A stretch of DNA of 64,000 nucleotides from Methyloprofundus sedimenti (GTDB lineage Bacteria; Pseudomonadota; Gammaproteobacteria; Methylococcales; Methylomonadaceae), in contig NZ_LPUF01000006.1 of assembly GCF_002072955.1 (NCBI RefSeq), positions 23,785 through 87,784 of the forward strand. The letters run 5' to 3'. The notes beneath the pieces were generated by a model. That model did no database searches, was not told the origin of the DNA, and saw nothing but the letters and a program-made list of their open reading frames with translations. This document shows positions 28,374 through 38,940 of the stretch, one piece after another. Numbering within the stretch: the first letter of the stretch is position 1; every line of letters begins with the position of its first letter. A program made the translations under genes and the position numbers.

Positions 28374-28416
28374 CTTAAAAGTTTGTTAGTTAAAAAGTTT
28401 TTTAAATGATTAATGC

Positions 28417-28812
28417 TTATGACTGTGGTGGAATTTTCACCGCTAATTCAGCCGCTTTCCAGGCTGTAATGCCGCCATTTATATTCCTGATATTTTTAAA
28501 GCCCATTTGTTGCATCACAGCCGCCGCCATGGCAGAGCGCCCCGAACTGGCGCAAAGTAATAACCATTTTTTATCACGATCCATCAATTCTTCACGGCGG
28601 CCCGCGTATTGACGGTCAGCCGCCGCTTCCAGTATTCCACGAGGAATATTTAATGCGCCTTCAATAGTACCTGATATAAATTCTGCAGGTTCCCGTACAT
28701 CCAGTACCTGATAGCCTTCATCCAAGAGAGGTTTAACATTTAATACATCAATTTCGCGTATTTGTGATTTTGCTTGTTTAACAAAATCCATTAAGGTTTT
28801 TTCTTCGCTCAT
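28417..28812 (-). CDS. rhodanese-domain sulfurtransferase
   Basis: 131 aa single rhodanese domain. The active-site loop is CASSGRS with the nucleophile Cys at 87 and Asp/Arg of LDVREPAEF at 38-40. It transfers sulfane sulfur from a persulfide or thiosulfate to a thiol or cyanide acceptor. An N-terminal ~20-residue helix precedes the domain. It is flanked by its own terminator and by an operator 22 bp upstream, so it is a single-gene transcription unit in the same regulon as its neighbours. Confidence 0.88.
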   Translation of the reverse strand: MSEEKTLMDFVKQAKSQIREIDVLNVKPLLDEGYQVLDVREPAEFISGTIEGALNIPRGILEAAADRQYAGRREELMDRDKKWLLLCASSGRSAMAAAVMQQMGFKNIRNINGGITAWKAAELAVKIPPQS

Positions 28813-28834
28813 ATCAAAATCCTATAGTTATTAG

Positions 28835-28846
28835 CTGACCAGTCAT
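28835..28846. promoter_or_regulatory. TetR operator candidate upstream of rhodanese gene
   Basis: CTGACCAGTCAT, 22 bp before the rhodanese ATG. It shares the TGACCAGTCATCTT core, the spacing and the following A-rich run with the site at 28313, so the two promoters look like duplicated modules. Confidence 0.6.
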
Positions 28847-28861
28847 CTTAGATTGATCGTT

Positions 28862-28892
28862 AAAAAAACGACACAACCGCTCGCTGTCTCGT
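28862..28892 (-). terminator. Rho-independent terminator of tetR
   Basis: On the minus strand a ten-position stem (ACGAGACAGC with GGTTGTGTCGT, one mismatch and one G-T pair) is followed by seven T, 27 bp after the tetR stop. The T tract abuts the rhodanese operator, as at the next promoter. Confidence 0.7.
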
Positions 28893-28919
28893 TTTGCTTT
28901 GTTCCTACCCTACAATCAG

Positions 28920-29507
28920 CTAGGCAATAAAATAATCATACAGTAAGGTGTCACAAAACTCTTGTAACGGTTGCACAGACTGTTCAATTTTCATCCGTAA
29001 CAACGCGCCTTGCCAGTTGTTTACCAACAAGTTAGCCATAATTTCGGCGCTCCTGTCAGTACGTACCGTGCCTTCTTTCTGTGCTTGCAGTAATGCCTTA
29101 TATTGCAGCACTTTGTAGCGCTCGACAGCTGATTTTAGTGCCTGATTGCATCGTTCACTGGTATCGCCAATTTCCCCCATCAGGTTGCCCAGTAAACATC
29201 CCCCTTTGTATCCATTCTTTTCCACTGCAACAATAAGCTCTGCATAGTAGTTTTTTAAAGCAGTGAGCGGGTCAACCTGTGAATGTTGTAGATGCCTCGT
29301 TAATAGCTGAATAAAGGGTTCTATATAATGGGTAATAGCTTGAGCAGCAAATTCTTCTTTGCTATCAAAATAGCTATAAAATGAACCTTTGGGCACCTGT
29401 ACGGCACTTACAATTTCGTTAATACCTGTCGCATGATAGCCCTGGTTCATCAACAGATAAACACCTTGGTCGAGTAATCTTGTGCGTTTGGATTGCTTGT
29501 TTATCAT
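28920..29507 (-). CDS. TetR-family regulator, NemR/AcuR-like
   Basis: 195 aa. N-terminal helix-turn-helix GINEIVSAVQVPKGSFYSYFDSKEEF (residues 28-53) is a standard TetR DNA-binding domain. The ligand domain has KGGCLLGN with Cys104, aligning by position with the redox-sensitive Cys106 of NemR, a sensor of electrophiles and reactive chlorine. Sensing through this Cys is inference. The gene has an operator inside its own promoter, so it is likely autorepressed, and matching sites precede the rhodanese and DUF4242 genes. It is therefore the probable controller of this cluster. Confidence 0.87.
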   Translation of the reverse strand: MINKQSKRTRLLDQGVYLLMNQGYHATGINEIVSAVQVPKGSFYSYFDSKEEFAAQAITHYIEPFIQLLTRHLQHSQVDPLTALKNYYAELIVAVEKNGYKGGCLLGNLMGEIGDTSERCNQALKSAVERYKVLQYKALLQAQKEGTVRTDRSAEIMANLLVNNWQGALLRMKIEQSVQPLQEFCDTLLYDYFIA

Positions 29508-29518
29508 AATTGACTTAT

Positions 29519-29547
29519 AGAATACGACCGGTCATATATTTTGTCAA
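29519..29547 (-). promoter_or_regulatory. tetR promoter with embedded operator
   Basis: Minus strand: consensus -35 TTGACA (29547-29542), exactly 17 bp, then -10 TATTCT (29524-29519). The spacer contains ATGACCGGTCGT with the perfect palindrome GACCGGTC at 29526-29533. A repressor bound there would block RNA polymerase, supporting autoregulation. The tetR start is 12 bp beyond the -10, so the leader must be very short or the message leaderless. Confidence 0.75.
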
Positions 29548-29581
29548 GAAATATTTTCCCTACAAAGTTAGAGTCTGACTC

Positions 29582-31122
29582 GAATGGCACTTACTTAAGA
29601 ATAAAACACATAAATCACAGTGAGTTACTTTATTTTCTTCGGGTGTCCATTCTTTCTAATCACTGCTCTTGCTTCTTCTCTAGGTTTCATTAACAAGGAA
29701 AAAGGCTTTGGTCTTCTTTTTACTGCACGAGGCTCTATTCGACCAGAACGATTTCCAACCCGCTGCTGAGCAATTAATACAAATAATGATTCTTCAATGA
29801 CTCCTGTACCAGTAAGAGCCGTCTGTTGAGTCCATGCCAACCACAATTGTAGTGTATGCTTAAAGCTAAGCTGGCGTGGTAATATATCGACTAATAAAGC
29901 CGTTTGAGCCATCAATAGTCGAATCAGATTATAGGCCAGAAAATAGACCCATATCTCCTTTTCACTCATTTCGGGTGTTTTACAGCTGAGCGTTTCCATG
30001 CCCATCGTCGTTTTTATATTCCGGAAATCAACTTCAATCTGCCAGCGTTTTTTATACAAAACCTTGAGTTCTGGTTTCGATGCTTCTTTAGGGCATAGCA
30101 ATGTTGTTATGAGTATCTTGCCATGAGTGCTTAACTCACGGATAAGTAACGTTTTCGGTGCAACATCATAGTGCGCTTGTGTCATCCAGTCTGGTTTGAT
30201 CTTTGGTTTGGTTAGTTCGATTAAGTGATCTCTGGTGCCTATTCGTTTGCCTTTCCTAAAGTCAGTTACCCGTTTACGCGCGCCCATTTGCTCAAAGACG
30301 GCATCAATGCCTTTTTCACGCAGTGAAGCTAACAAAAAATAGGTACCATAAAAAGCATCGCCAAGAACAAGGTCTCCCGTATCAAAGGTGTCTATAATAT
30401 TACGAAGCAAACTTTGCTCATCTGAGCCTTTTCCATTGAACCGTCCTATCGACGCATTTAAAACGGCCCCACTTGAAAGGCAGATAACGCCAACCAACCG
30501 ACAAATTGGAAAACCAAGTCCTGGTTTTTGACCACTCTGCTGAGGATATACTGCCTGATTTTCAACGGTGTCGGGCATTGTTACAGTGGTTCCATCAATT
30601 AAATGTACACGCCTTCCATGCCAGCGCCATTGCTCAGGGATTTGACAGTTAATGAGCTCACCTGTCTGGCAAACTAGGTCAGAAACCATTGCTAATGGCA
30701 AACGCTGTCTTGCTCGACAATAACCACCCGTAGAGGTACTAACAGGTGCAAGGCCACCAATGATACGTTTTATTGCTGCATCATTGACCGCTTTTTGACA
30801 GGAGCGATCTTCACTCAAGGCTTGTGCTAAAAAAATTGAAAGTGTTTCTGTGGGCGGATAAAGTCGCTCTCGATGTTCAGGTAATAAGGTGTCAATTCTT
30901 GATAGCAGTTCAGGGCAGGTGAGCAGGTTAAAAAATTGATACGAATCTGTCTTTTCTGCACATTTTTTTATTCTTTGTTGTTGGCAGCGTAAAAATTTGT
31001 TATTAATAAACATTAAGGCAGGTTCCTCGGTGATGGCTAAGTTGTTTTGTCGCAATCAGTTTATCATCGAACCTGCCTTTTTTAATATTTTCAGTAGCTT
31101 ATATCTTAAGTAAGTGCCATTC
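29582..31122 (-). mobile_element. IS4-family insertion sequence, complete
   Basis: 1541 bp. The ends are perfect 19-bp inverted repeats, GAATGGCACTTACTTAAGA at 29582-29600 and its complement at 31104-31122. The flanks carry an 11-bp direct repeat GAGTCTGACTC (29571-29581 and 31123-31133), in the size range for IS4 target duplications. The target is itself a palindrome, which makes the inverted repeats look longer than they are. Intact ends and transposase suggest recent insertion, just upstream of the tetR promoter. Confidence 0.93.
29625..31055 (-). CDS. IS4-family transposase
   Basis: 476 aa. DDE transposase with LIDGTTVTMPDT (first Asp), GDLVLGDAFYGTYFLL (second Asp) and the IS4 signature YKKRWQIEVDFRNIKTTMGME (Y-R-E-K region with the catalytic Glu). 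The frame is continuous and of normal length, so the element is potentially active. The end is Lys/Arg-rich. Confidence 0.93.
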   Translation of the reverse strand: MRQNNLAITEEPALMFINNKFLRCQQQRIKKCAEKTDSYQFFNLLTCPELLSRIDTLLPEHRERLYPPTETLSIFLAQALSEDRSCQKAVNDAAIKRIIGGLAPVSTSTGGYCRARQRLPLAMVSDLVCQTGELINCQIPEQWRWHGRRVHLIDGTTVTMPDTVENQAVYPQQSGQKPGLGFPICRLVGVICLSSGAVLNASIGRFNGKGSDEQSLLRNIIDTFDTGDLVLGDAFYGTYFLLASLREKGIDAVFEQMGARKRVTDFRKGKRIGTRDHLIELTKPKIKPDWMTQAHYDVAPKTLLIRELSTHGKILITTLLCPKEASKPELKVLYKKRWQIEVDFRNIKTTMGMETLSCKTPEMSEKEIWVYFLAYNLIRLLMAQTALLVDILPRQLSFKHTLQLWLAWTQQTALTGTGVIEESLFVLIAQQRVGNRSGRIEPRAVKRRPKPFSLLMKPREEARAVIRKNGHPKKIK

Positions 31123-31388
31123 GAGTCTGACTCAAGTTAATTTAAATAATTAGACATTTGAATCATCATTTTTGAATTCTCGATTAGGGAGCTGAGCCTC
31201 TGCTTTTCAATGAAGCGTAGCGGAATTGTCGTCCAATTCTATCATCTTGTATGTATATTATTTTCCTTTGTTCAGTAATCATAGCGCCTTCTTGCAGCCA
31301 AATAGAAAATGATCTTTTATCCTTTGGTGACTGCTCCTCAAACCTCTCCACGCCACCGCCTTGAGCAACGTGGAGATGGTACTCAGAA

Positions 31389-32557
<1,169 letters not shown>

Positions 32558-32588
32558 TCAAGTAAATTCGTACATAACGATCGGTTTT

Positions 32589-33428
32589 TTAAGCGGCTTC
32601 TTTCTCCGCTTGGATTGGGGTTAAATAATTGTTATAACTATGTACACGGAAACTATTGTAATACTTGATGTATTGCATAATATCTTTCTCTGCCTGTTCA
32701 TAAGATGAATAAAAAGTCTTAGGCATCCATTCAGATTTAAAGCTTCTAAAACAACGCTCCATAGGTGCATTATCCCAACAGTTACCACGCCGACTCATGC
32801 TTTGCTTGATCTCATATTCCGACAATTGCTGCTGGAATACCTTACTGGTGTAATGGCACCCCTGATCAGAATGAAACATCAAGTTCTTGGGCTCTCCTCT
32901 AGCCGCATAAGCTAATTTTAACGCTCGTGTAGTCAATACTGAGTCAGGACTAGTTGAGCAAGCCCACCCCACGATACGGCGCGCATTTAAATCAATCACC
33001 AATGCTAAATATATCCAGCCTGTACCCGACCAAATATAGGTGACATCACCACACCAAACTTGATTAGCCAGTTCGGTAGAAAATTCACGGTTTAAGTGGT
33101 TATCCGCTATGTTTGATGGCTTTTCAGCCACCTTGTAACGATGTGCGCCTGGCTGTTTACTTGTCAGCTCCGCTTCTTGCATTAAACTCCGTGTTTTGAA
33201 GCGTCCAACAGATTCACCTTGCTGTTTTAATTGAGCAGAAAGGGTACGACTCCCCGCTGAACTGCGGCTCGCTTCATGTAACGCAATAACCTTGGATTTT
33301 AACCTGTCTCGCTCAGGATCTGCCTTGTTTGCATGCTTACGGTGGTAGTTGTAACTACTACGACTCATCTCAAATGTTTGCAATAATTCGCATTGTTTGT
33401 ATTGCTCTCTTAACTCATCAATTAGCAT
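32589..33428 (-). CDS. IS3-family transposase OrfB (DDE domain)
   Basis: 279 aa. Catalytic DDE residues are visible in VWCGDVTYIW (first Asp), LMFHSDQGCHYTS (second Asp) and SMSRRGNCWDNAPMERCFRSFKSEW (Glu). It is normally made as an OrfAB fusion by -1 frameshifting at AAAAAAG (33473-33467 on the minus strand) within orfA. The -1 frame runs through GFSSLNIGRVS into OrfB. Intact. Confidence 0.92.
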   Translation of the reverse strand: MLIDELREQYKQCELLQTFEMSRSSYNYHRKHANKADPERDRLKSKVIALHEASRSSAGSRTLSAQLKQQGESVGRFKTRSLMQEAELTSKQPGAHRYKVAEKPSNIADNHLNREFSTELANQVWCGDVTYIWSGTGWIYLALVIDLNARRIVGWACSTSPDSVLTTRALKLAYAARGEPKNLMFHSDQGCHYTSKVFQQQLSEYEIKQSMSRRGNCWDNAPMERCFRSFKSEWMPKTFYSSYEQAEKDIMQYIKYYNSFRVHSYNNYLTPIQAEKEAA

Positions 33429-33730
33429 TAAAATTGATACACGTCCGATATTAAGAGAGCTGAAGCCTTTTTTAAAATTTCTTTTTCCCTTGTTAATTTC
33501 TTTATTTGGGCTTCCAGGTCTTGAATCTTTTGCTGATCAGAAGTAATCGCTCGGCTTCCTTTTGGCGTAACACCATGACGCTCTTCTTTTAATTGAGTGA
33601 CCCAACGGCGCATTGCTGTAGTTCCAACGCCCATAGCTTCGCAAGCATCATTTATGGAATATGCCTGATCTAATACCAGACTGGCCGCTTCATGTTTAAA
33701 TTCTGTTGTATAACTTTTTCGTTTACTCAT
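33428..33730 (-). CDS. IS3-family transposase OrfA
   Basis: 100 aa DNA-binding protein with a helix-turn-helix (INDACEAMGVGTTAMRRWV) and a leucine-zipper-like end (IQDLEAQIKKLTREKEILKKA), the usual OrfA structure. The canonical slippery heptamer AAAAAAG sits in the ILKKA codons, allowing production of the OrfAB fusion. Overlaps orfB by one base. Confidence 0.9.
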   Translation of the reverse strand: MSKRKSYTTEFKHEAASLVLDQAYSINDACEAMGVGTTAMRRWVTQLKEERHGVTPKGSRAITSDQQKIQDLEAQIKKLTREKEILKKASALLISDVYQF

Positions 33731-33832
33731 TGGTCTGCATCTTTGATTAAGGGGTTATTATAAACTCCTATCGTTTAGTACAGGATTATTAGACCACTAC
33801 AAGAATCCATTCATGCGATTGCTGAGCGATAT

Positions 33833-35173
<1,341 letters not shown>

Positions 35174-35983
35174 TCATAAAGCTGGCCTTACTTCTCTACA
35201 CTTCGGATACCCACTACATCCCCAAAACTGCTTCCCCTGATTATCACCACGCTTAGCAGTTCTCAATACCATTGCTTCTCCACATTTAGGACAAGTATTC
35301 GCAGCGTTTTTTAGTACGGGCTTAACTTCTATTGGACGTTGCTTTTCAGCAACTAACGTTTTGACATGCTTAACATGATCTCTATGAGTTTTAAGTGATG
35401 GCTTTAATCTACCAGTAGATATTTGGGCACAAATATCCTTAACTTCAGATTCAGTGAATACCGATTGAGTTTTGTTTTTGATGTATCGAATATAGCCACC
35501 AGCATAAACGACATTATCCGGCATAACCGTTTTAAAGGTGCTGTCGCCAACAAAAACGACAATGGAAAATATCGTGCTTGGCTCAATGTTTAGAGCAGCT
35601 TGCAATGTTTGAGTATGCTTATAATTTTGATGTAGTGGGTTCTGGAATTTAGAAGTATGGCGGTAAATCTTCTGAGTCCATGTTTTTTGATTTTCACTGC
35701 CAAAGATCCAGCCTTTCATATTCTTGGTTTCAATAACGAAAACACCATCCCTGGAAACAATTACATGGTCTATTTGGGTAGTTCCGTCTTCAGTTGGAAG
35801 TGTGACATTTTTAAATAAAGTGTACTTACTCTTATCGAGTAGAAACTTAGCTGCTAAATTTACCTGCAGCTCTCCAATAACGCCTTTCATAAAAGATGTC
35901 TTTAGAAAACTAATAGCGAGAAGGGCAGGGATTAGCCACCAATAGGCAGCAAAAAGTTGTTCAAAGATAGATGTCATATTCAT
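35174..35983 (-). CDS. membrane-anchored NERD nuclease-like protein with topoisomerase-type zinc finger
   Basis: 269 aa. An N-terminal membrane helix (AYWWLIPALLAISFL) is followed by a NERD domain (about 33-150) with GELQVNLAAKFLL, TQIDHVIVSRDGVFVIETKN and the WxQKIYRHTSKFQNPLHQN segment. The D...ETK arrangement is the nuclease-like core. The C-terminus has a Cys4 topoisomerase-type zinc ribbon (CPKCGEAMVLR...FWGCSGYPKC, about 231-262). Predicted to act on or bind DNA at the membrane. The biological role is not established. It starts 15 bp after the cold-shock/excalibur gene, so they are probably one operon. Confidence 0.85.
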   Translation of the reverse strand: MNMTSIFEQLFAAYWWLIPALLAISFLKTSFMKGVIGELQVNLAAKFLLDKSKYTLFKNVTLPTEDGTTQIDHVIVSRDGVFVIETKNMKGWIFGSENQKTWTQKIYRHTSKFQNPLHQNYKHTQTLQAALNIEPSTIFSIVVFVGDSTFKTVMPDNVVYAGGYIRYIKNKTQSVFTESEVKDICAQISTGRLKPSLKTHRDHVKHVKTLVAEKQRPIEVKPVLKNAANTCPKCGEAMVLRTAKRGDNQGKQFWGCSGYPKCREVRPAL

Positions 35984-35998
35984 TATTACTTTTAACTC

Positions 35999-36577
35999 TT
36001 AAAATTGTCGCTCGCAGGGAATACCGTCACCATCGCCATCCATTTTAGTGCCAGGACAATGACCAAGATAAAATACAGCTTCTTCATAAGAGTCCATTTC
36101 TGTACACCAAACTTTACCTTGGCATTGGAATCTTTCTATTTGTCTTATTGGCTGAACTCTCAGTGTAGCACCAGGGTGAGTTACTGAAGGTTCTTGTGAA
36201 ACTTTGTTATAAATAAAAACAGCTATGCCAACGAAAATAACAGCGGGTAAAAAATTAAAGTTATTCTTTGGTTTTGCCGTTTTTCTATATGCTCTTGGCT
36301 TAGTACGAGTTGGGATTTGTTTCTCGCGTTTATATTTTATAGGCTCTAAAGTAAGTATTTGCCTAACGCCTTCAATCCTGGCATTAACTGCACGGGTTTT
36401 ACCGTTAGTATCAGTCCCTATTTCATAATGAATAATATCGCCAATAACTGGCTTACGTCCCATGCCCTTAAATGCTGTAATATGGATAAAAATATCACTT
36501 TTGCCATTTTCCGGGGTTATAAAGCCAAATCCTTTAGCATCAATCCAGCGTATTAATTTTCCTTTCTTAGTTTCCAT
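35999..36577 (-). CDS. cold-shock domain – membrane helix – excalibur domain fusion
   Basis: 192 aa. Residues 1-66 form a cold-shock domain with both RNA-binding motifs, KGFGFI (15-20) and DIFIHI (28-33). A basic linker (TRTKPRAYRKTAKPKNN) precedes one membrane helix (about 108-125). The C-terminus is an excalibur calcium-binding domain with SYEEAVFYLGHCPGTKMDGD and DGDGIPCERQF. The layout suggests nucleic-acid binding inside and calcium/Cys domain outside. Cold-shock/TM proteins with DUF1294 are common. A version with excalibur is less usual. Partner NERD gene lies immediately downstream. Confidence 0.85.
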   Translation of the reverse strand: METKKGKLIRWIDAKGFGFITPENGKSDIFIHITAFKGMGRKPVIGDIIHYEIGTDTNGKTRAVNARIEGVRQILTLEPIKYKREKQIPTRTKPRAYRKTAKPKNNFNFLPAVIFVGIAVFIYNKVSQEPSVTHPGATLRVQPIRQIERFQCQGKVWCTEMDSYEEAVFYLGHCPGTKMDGDGDGIPCERQF

Positions 36578-37159
36578 TATTCAATTTTCTCATAATAACA
36601 GAACATCCCTTTAGCTCAATTGACGATAATGATAGGGTATTCCACCACTCCATAAAATGAAAGCTATTGTGCTGGAGGTGGTACATCGAGGTCAACAAAA
36701 CTTTTTCTGATTACCCACAAGCTTCAGCTATCTTTAAAACATGCGTATAAATCTAATGAAGCCCGTATGACGTTTACGGAATGTGGGGAATAGGTGCCAT
36801 GAATATCCCGTATTCCGCTAGCGCCATAACGCGCTACAAAGAATTTTAGTTATAGGCTGGAAGTTATACGTAATCAGGAAACTTTTAGAAACCTCGACCC
36901 TGAAATTAAACGTAACCCACAAAACTGATTCATACCAGTGAATTGCTAGCGATCACACGTTAATAAGGTAAAAAGCAATAATTGTTTTTTGGTTGCTGCA
37001 GTTTTGTATACACAGCTTCTCTTGCAATAGCGAAAAATCGTATATATAAATCAAAAGGGTCATATATTAATAACGCCACTTTTCAATGTAAATTTTGCAT
37101 TAACACTAGAAAGCTCTAGCGTAGAGCATTGATGCCAACTCTTTATTAAGATCTGTCAA
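36578..37159. other. intergenic region between hslO and the cold-shock fusion gene
   Basis: About 580 bp with no coding homology on either strand. It contains a short dyad CGGAAT/ATTCCG (about 36778-36819). Since hslO ends here and the cold-shock gene starts at the left, it should hold that gene's promoter. I see nothing else that I can support. Confidence 0.4.
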
Positions 37160-38035
37160 TTAATGCTGGGTTTTACTGTGAGGCTGAACCACGGCCCCTA
37201 AAAAAACGCGCGCTATATCAACTTTATCAAAATGATATTTTGCACTACAAAACTCGCAGTCAGCAATGATCTCTCCATGCTCGGCCAGAATTTCATCTAC
37301 TGTTTCGCGGCCCAGCGATAATAACGTCGTTTCGACTTTTTCAGCCGAGCAGCGACATTTGAAGCTAATCGGTTCTGCAGCAAACAGGCGTACTTGTTCT
37401 TCATTAAATAAGCGGTGTAATACCTCTTCACAAGATAGTGATAGCAATTCCTGTTCGGTAATGGTATTGGCTAAAGCCTCAATACGTTGCCAGTCTTCCC
37501 GAGTCTGTTCATCTTGCTGTGCAGGCAGTTCTTGAATAAACAAAGCAGCGGCCTGATTTTTATTGGCAAATATCCATAGCCGGGTGTTCAATTGTTCAGA
37601 TTGTGCAAAGTAGGCTTCTACTGCTTCGGCAAGACGTGATCCTGTTAACGGCACGATTCCCTGATATGGATCGCCAGAAGTTGGTTCTATGGTTAACACC
37701 AGTCGGCCAGAACCTAATAATTCAGGTAGACTGTCACCGGAAATAGTCTCATCGCAACGAGCCCAGCCTCGAATTTCTCTGTTATTTGTACTTTGAGCAA
37801 CCAGTGATTTTAATGGCCCATCTCCCTGGACCTGGATAATCAAATTGCCATCAAATTTAATTGTTGCAGAAAGTAACGTTGCCGCAGCAAGGGCTTCTCC
37901 TAATATTTGCTTGACTGCATCCGGATATTGGTGATGTTGTTTTGCTGCTTGCCAGCTAGCGGATAAATTTAACCATTCGCCTCGAACGGCTAATCCATCA
38001 AATAAAAAACGGCGTAAAACATCTTTTTCTTGCAT
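37160..38035 (-). CDS. hslO: Hsp33 redox-regulated chaperone
   Basis: 291 aa, normal length. The redox-switch zinc site is complete: Cys227-x-Cys229 (FKCRCS) and Cys260-x2-Cys263 (DCEFC). The N-terminal chaperone domain begins VLRRFLFDGLAVRGEWLNL with AAATLLSATIKFDGNLIIQVQGDGP in the middle. Oxidation (HOCl, peroxide with heat) releases zinc and activates holdase function in the cytoplasm. Divergent from queC, with about 130 bp between. Confidence 0.95.
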   Translation of the reverse strand: MQEKDVLRRFLFDGLAVRGEWLNLSASWQAAKQHHQYPDAVKQILGEALAAATLLSATIKFDGNLIIQVQGDGPLKSLVAQSTNNREIRGWARCDETISGDSLPELLGSGRLVLTIEPTSGDPYQGIVPLTGSRLAEAVEAYFAQSEQLNTRLWIFANKNQAAALFIQELPAQQDEQTREDWQRIEALANTITEQELLSLSCEEVLHRLFNEEQVRLFAAEPISFKCRCSAEKVETTLLSLGRETVDEILAEHGEIIADCEFCSAKYHFDKVDIARVFLGAVVQPHSKTQH

Positions 38036-38105
38036 AGCTAGGTGTCGTATATTGGTTTGTATTAGCGCATATTATAGCTTTACTTATTCAGTCTGCGCAG
38101 GGATA

Positions 38106-38134
38106 TTCAATTGATTACTTATAGTCAGTATAAT
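38106..38134 (+). promoter_or_regulatory. sigma70-type promoter of queC
   Basis: TTCAAT (38106-38111), a 17-bp spacer, then a consensus TATAAT (38129-38134), 31 bp before the queC ATG. No preQ1 riboswitch-like sequence is evident in the short leader. Confidence 0.55.
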
Positions 38135-38165
38135 AGCAATACAGGAACTTAACTATTCAAGCAAT

Positions 38166-38855
38166 ATGACAAAAAAAGCAATTATCTTATTATCGGGCGG
38201 ACTAGACTCGGTCACTGTCCTGGCGATGGCAAAACGGCAAGGCTATACCGTCTATGCCTTGAGTTTTGATTATGGACAAAAACATAATGCAGAACTTATT
38301 TCCGCCAGAAAAATAGCACCAGACTATCAAGTCGCAGTACACAAAGTGATTAAACTGGGGCTGGGTGAAATTGGCGGGTCAGCTTTAACAGATGATGCCT
38401 TAAATGTCCCTGTTACACCCCAAACAGGGATCCCCGTCACTTATGTGCCTGCCAGGAATACCGTATTTTTATCGTTTGCTCTGGGCTGGGCTGAGGTGTT
38501 AGATGCACATGATATTTTTATTGGTGTTAATGCGGTGGATTATTCTGGTTATCCCGATTGTCGTCCACAGTTTATTGAGGCCTTTCAGGCGCTGGCAAAT
38601 GTTGCTACCAAAGCGGGTGTAGAAGGGCATAAAATTAAAATACATGCGCCCCTTATTCATATGAGTAAGGGTGAAATTATACAGAGTGGCATTGAATTAC
38701 AGGTCAATTATGCACAGACTGTATCCTGTTACGCGGCTAGCCCGGAAGGCTTTGCTTGTGGTGAATGCGATGCCTGTCGCTTAAGGAAAACAGGGTTTGC
38801 CGAGGCTGGAGTGCCTGATCCGACACGTTATCAGGCTGGATGTGCTGGCGAATAG
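38166..38855 (+). CDS. queC: 7-cyano-7-deazaguanine synthase
   Basis: 229 aa. ATP-pyrophosphatase loop SGGLDS at 10-15 and the zinc site Cys188, Cys198, Cys201, Cys204 ([18 protein letters not shown]) are complete. It converts 7-carboxy-7-deazaguanine to preQ0 in queuosine biosynthesis. Other que genes are not in the window, and the only 7-deazapurine-linked gene here is this one, so a role in tRNA modification rather than DNA modification is the default reading. Confidence 0.95.
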   Translation: MTKKAIILLSGGLDSVTVLAMAKRQGYTVYALSFDYGQKHNAELISARKIAPDYQVAVHKVIKLGLGEIGGSALTDDALNVPVTPQTGIPVTYVPARNTVFLSFALGWAEVLDAHDIFIGVNAVDYSGYPDCRPQFIEAFQALANVATKAGVEGHKIKIHAPLIHMSKGEIIQSGIELQVNYAQTVSCYAASPEGFACGECDACRLRKTGFAEAGVPDPTRYQAGCAGE

Positions 38856-38940
38856 CCGCTGTTTTATAATAATGATTGGCAATCATCAGCATAGTTCATG
38901 GTGCTATAATTATCGGCTTGGCTGGTAGAGGAATGTTGAA

